From Streptomyces mesophilus (GTDB lineage Bacteria > Actinomycetota > Actinomycetes > Streptomycetales > Streptomycetaceae): a DNA stretch of 32,259 bases. A program made the translations under genes and the position numbers. Shown here piece after piece: positions 30,761 through 32,259 of this stretch (position 1 is the stretch's first letter; the number at the start of each line of letters is the position of its first letter). Where the stretch lies: the NCBI RefSeq assembly GCF_011044995.1, contig NZ_JAAKZW010000079.1, positions 1-32,259 of the forward strand, written 5' to 3'. The notes below the pieces were generated by a model, which had not been told where the DNA came from, ran no database searches, and saw only the letters and a program-made list of their open reading frames with translations.

Positions 30761-32224
30761 ATGGCGATCGACGACCGGCCCAAGCCGGAACAATCCGACC
30801 CCTCAGAGCCCACCGCACCCGCCGGCACCACCCCGGCCACCGACCCCGCCGCCAAGCCCGGCGCCTGGTCGGCGCTGCGCCCCCTGCTCCTGCGGCTGCA
30901 CTTCTACGCGGGCATCCTGATCGCCCCGTTCCTGTTCGTCGCCGCCGCGAGCGGCCTGCTGTACGCGCTCTCGTTCCAGGCCGAGAAGATCGTGTACAGC
31001 CATGAACTCGAGGTACCGGTGGGCGATTCGGCCCTCCCGCTCACCCAGCAGGTCGAGGCCGCCGAGCAAGCGCACCCCGAGGGCACCGTCACCGCCGTCT
31101 GGCCCTCGTCCGAGGACGGCATGACGACCCGGGTCCTCTTCGACAGCCCGGAGGTCGACGAGGGCAAGACGCTCGCGGTGTTCGTGGACCCGTACAACGG
31201 CGAGATCCGCGGTGAACTCCCGTCCTACGGCGGCTCAGGCGCCCTGCCGGTGCGCGCCTGGACCTCCGAGCTGCACCGCCATCTCCACCTGGGCGAACCC
31301 GGCCGCCACTACAGCGAACTCGCCGCGAGCTGGCTGTGGGTGGTGGTGCTCGGCGGACTGCTGCTCTGGTTCGCCCGGCGCCGGGCCCGCCGCCGAGAGC
31401 TGGTCAAGCCCGCGCGGGGACAGAAGAAGGGCCGCGCCCGCACCCTCTCGTGGCACGGTTCGATCGGTCTGTGGGCCGCGCTCGGACTGCTCTTCCTGTC
31501 CGCGACCGGACTCACCTGGTCGAAGTACGCGGGCGTGAGCATCGGTGAACTCCAGGACAAACTCGGCGGCGCGACTCCCGCGGTCGACGCGGCCACCACA
31601 CCGGCCGCCGGCGGAGACTCCGGTCACGGCGACCACGGCGGGGGCGGGGACCACGCCGAACACAAGGGTGCGGACGTCGGACTCGACCGCATCCTGGAGA
31701 TCGCCCGCGGTGAGGGCATCGACGGCAGGACCACGGTGACGGTCCCGAGCGAGGGCCAGGGCTATGTGGTCAAGCAGAACGACACCACGTGGCCGTACCA
31801 CCTGGACTCGGTGGCGATCGATCCCGCGGACGGCAAGGTCCTCGACAAGGTCAGCTTCTCCGACTACCCGCTGCTCGCGAAGCTCACGAGCCTCGGCATC
31901 AACCTGCACATGGGCGTGCTCTTCGGCCTGGCCAACCAGTTGCTGCTCGCGGCGCTGATGCTGGGCACGATGCTGCTGATCTTCTGGGGCTACCGCATGT
32001 GGTGGCTGCGCCGCCCGACCAAGTCGGGCGCCCTGGGCATGGGCCGCCCGATGCCGCGCGGCACCTGGCGCAAGGTGCCGCTGCCCGTCCTGCTGCCGCT
32101 GCTCGCCGTGACGGCGGTCATCGGCTGGTACGTCCCGCTGTTCGGGCTGAGCCTGCTCGCGTTCCTGCTGGTGGACGCGGTGGCCGGGGCGGTCGGCCGA
32201 GCCCGGTCGCGTACGGCGGCCTGA
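30761..32224 (+). CDS. PepSY-associated transmembrane protein
   Basis: This 487-residue protein has a Pro/Ala-rich cytoplasmic N-terminus, a first helix with LRLHFYAGILIAPFLF (about 45-72) and external PepSY-like segments (VFVDPYNGEIRGEL and VAIDPADGKVLDKV). Further helices lie near 190-205, 235-253 and in the C-terminal third. Conserved histidines (ELHRHLHLG, INLHMG) and a His-rich linker (GHGDHGGGGDHAEH, near 288-301) suggest haem or metal contact. The family (PiuB-like) is linked to iron or copper handling and membrane redox. ATG 30761 follows GAGGA; upstream ATGs at 30722 and 30746 have no ribosome site. It is followed by a terminator. Confidence 0.87.
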   Translation: MAIDDRPKPEQSDPSEPTAPAGTTPATDPAAKPGAWSALRPLLLRLHFYAGILIAPFLFVAAASGLLYALSFQAEKIVYSHELEVPVGDSALPLTQQVEAAEQAHPEGTVTAVWPSSEDGMTTRVLFDSPEVDEGKTLAVFVDPYNGEIRGELPSYGGSGALPVRAWTSELHRHLHLGEPGRHYSELAASWLWVVVLGGLLLWFARRRARRRELVKPARGQKKGRARTLSWHGSIGLWAALGLLFLSATGLTWSKYAGVSIGELQDKLGGATPAVDAATTPAAGGDSGHGDHGGGGDHAEHKGADVGLDRILEIARGEGIDGRTTVTVPSEGQGYVVKQNDTTWPYHLDSVAIDPADGKVLDKVSFSDYPLLAKLTSLGINLHMGVLFGLANQLLLAALMLGTMLLIFWGYRMWWLRRPTKSGALGMGRPMPRGTWRKVPLPVLLPLLAVTAVIGWYVPLFGLSLLAFLLVDAVAGAVGRARSRTAA

Positions 32225-32241
32225 TCGGTACGGGGTGGGCC

Positions 32242-32259
32242 GCCTGCCGTCCGGCAGGC
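32242..32259 (+). terminator. Terminator after the PepSY gene
   Basis: GCCTGCC at 32242-32248 pairs with GGCAGGC at 32253-32259 over a 4-nt loop, 17 bp after the stop. The window ends at the last base of the stem, so any tail is unseen. Confidence 0.65.

Overview
The window looks like a chromosomal segment of a Streptomyces species. Base composition is very GC-rich with strong GC3 bias, many genes start with GTG, and TTA codons occur in only two genes. The gene content is also typical: a malEFG cluster without its ATPase, secreted amylases, a PP2C-type phosphatase, an STPK and a DUF1996 protein. No tRNA, rRNA, CRISPR array, transposase or prophage gene was recognised.

Left half (1-15.2 kb) is a maltodextrin, starch and pullulan module. 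A PAP2-family membrane phosphatase and the repressor malR run leftward. From the malR-malE divergent region, malE-malF-malG (ABC importer without its own ATPase), the alpha-glucosidase aglA and a second LacI repressor closely related to malR run rightward as a tight operon. A secreted alpha-amylase and a 1764-residue secreted amylase-pullulanase follow. The enzymes cut alpha-glucans outside the cell, MalEFG imports the products and AglA hydrolyses them inside. Repeated CTTGCAAG-type sites between malR and malE are the likely operators.

Middle (15.2-22.7 kb) holds a response-regulator/PP2C fusion, a GNAT acetyltransferase, a small tautomerase-like protein, and a leftward three-gene operon: a four-helix di-iron protein (usually labelled metal-dependent hydrolase), a flavin/[2Fe-2S] reductase and a TetR regulator. 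The operon has a candidate TetR operator on an apparently leaderless promoter. Upstream of it lies a membrane protein whose cytoplasmic half resembles a degenerate ECF sigma factor, itself behind a membrane Ser/Thr kinase.

Right part (24.5-32.2 kb) holds a small lipoprotein and a convergent DUF1996 secreted protein, each with one TTA codon and so probably bldA-dependent. It continues with a NarL-type two-component pair, an NAD-dependent epimerase-like protein, and a rightward pair consisting of a His/Met-rich membrane protein and a PepSY membrane protein.

The most unusual non-coding feature is a structured repeat of about 50 bp, present once at each end of the window. Its two copies share a perfect hairpin and differ by a compensatory base-pair change in a second hairpin.
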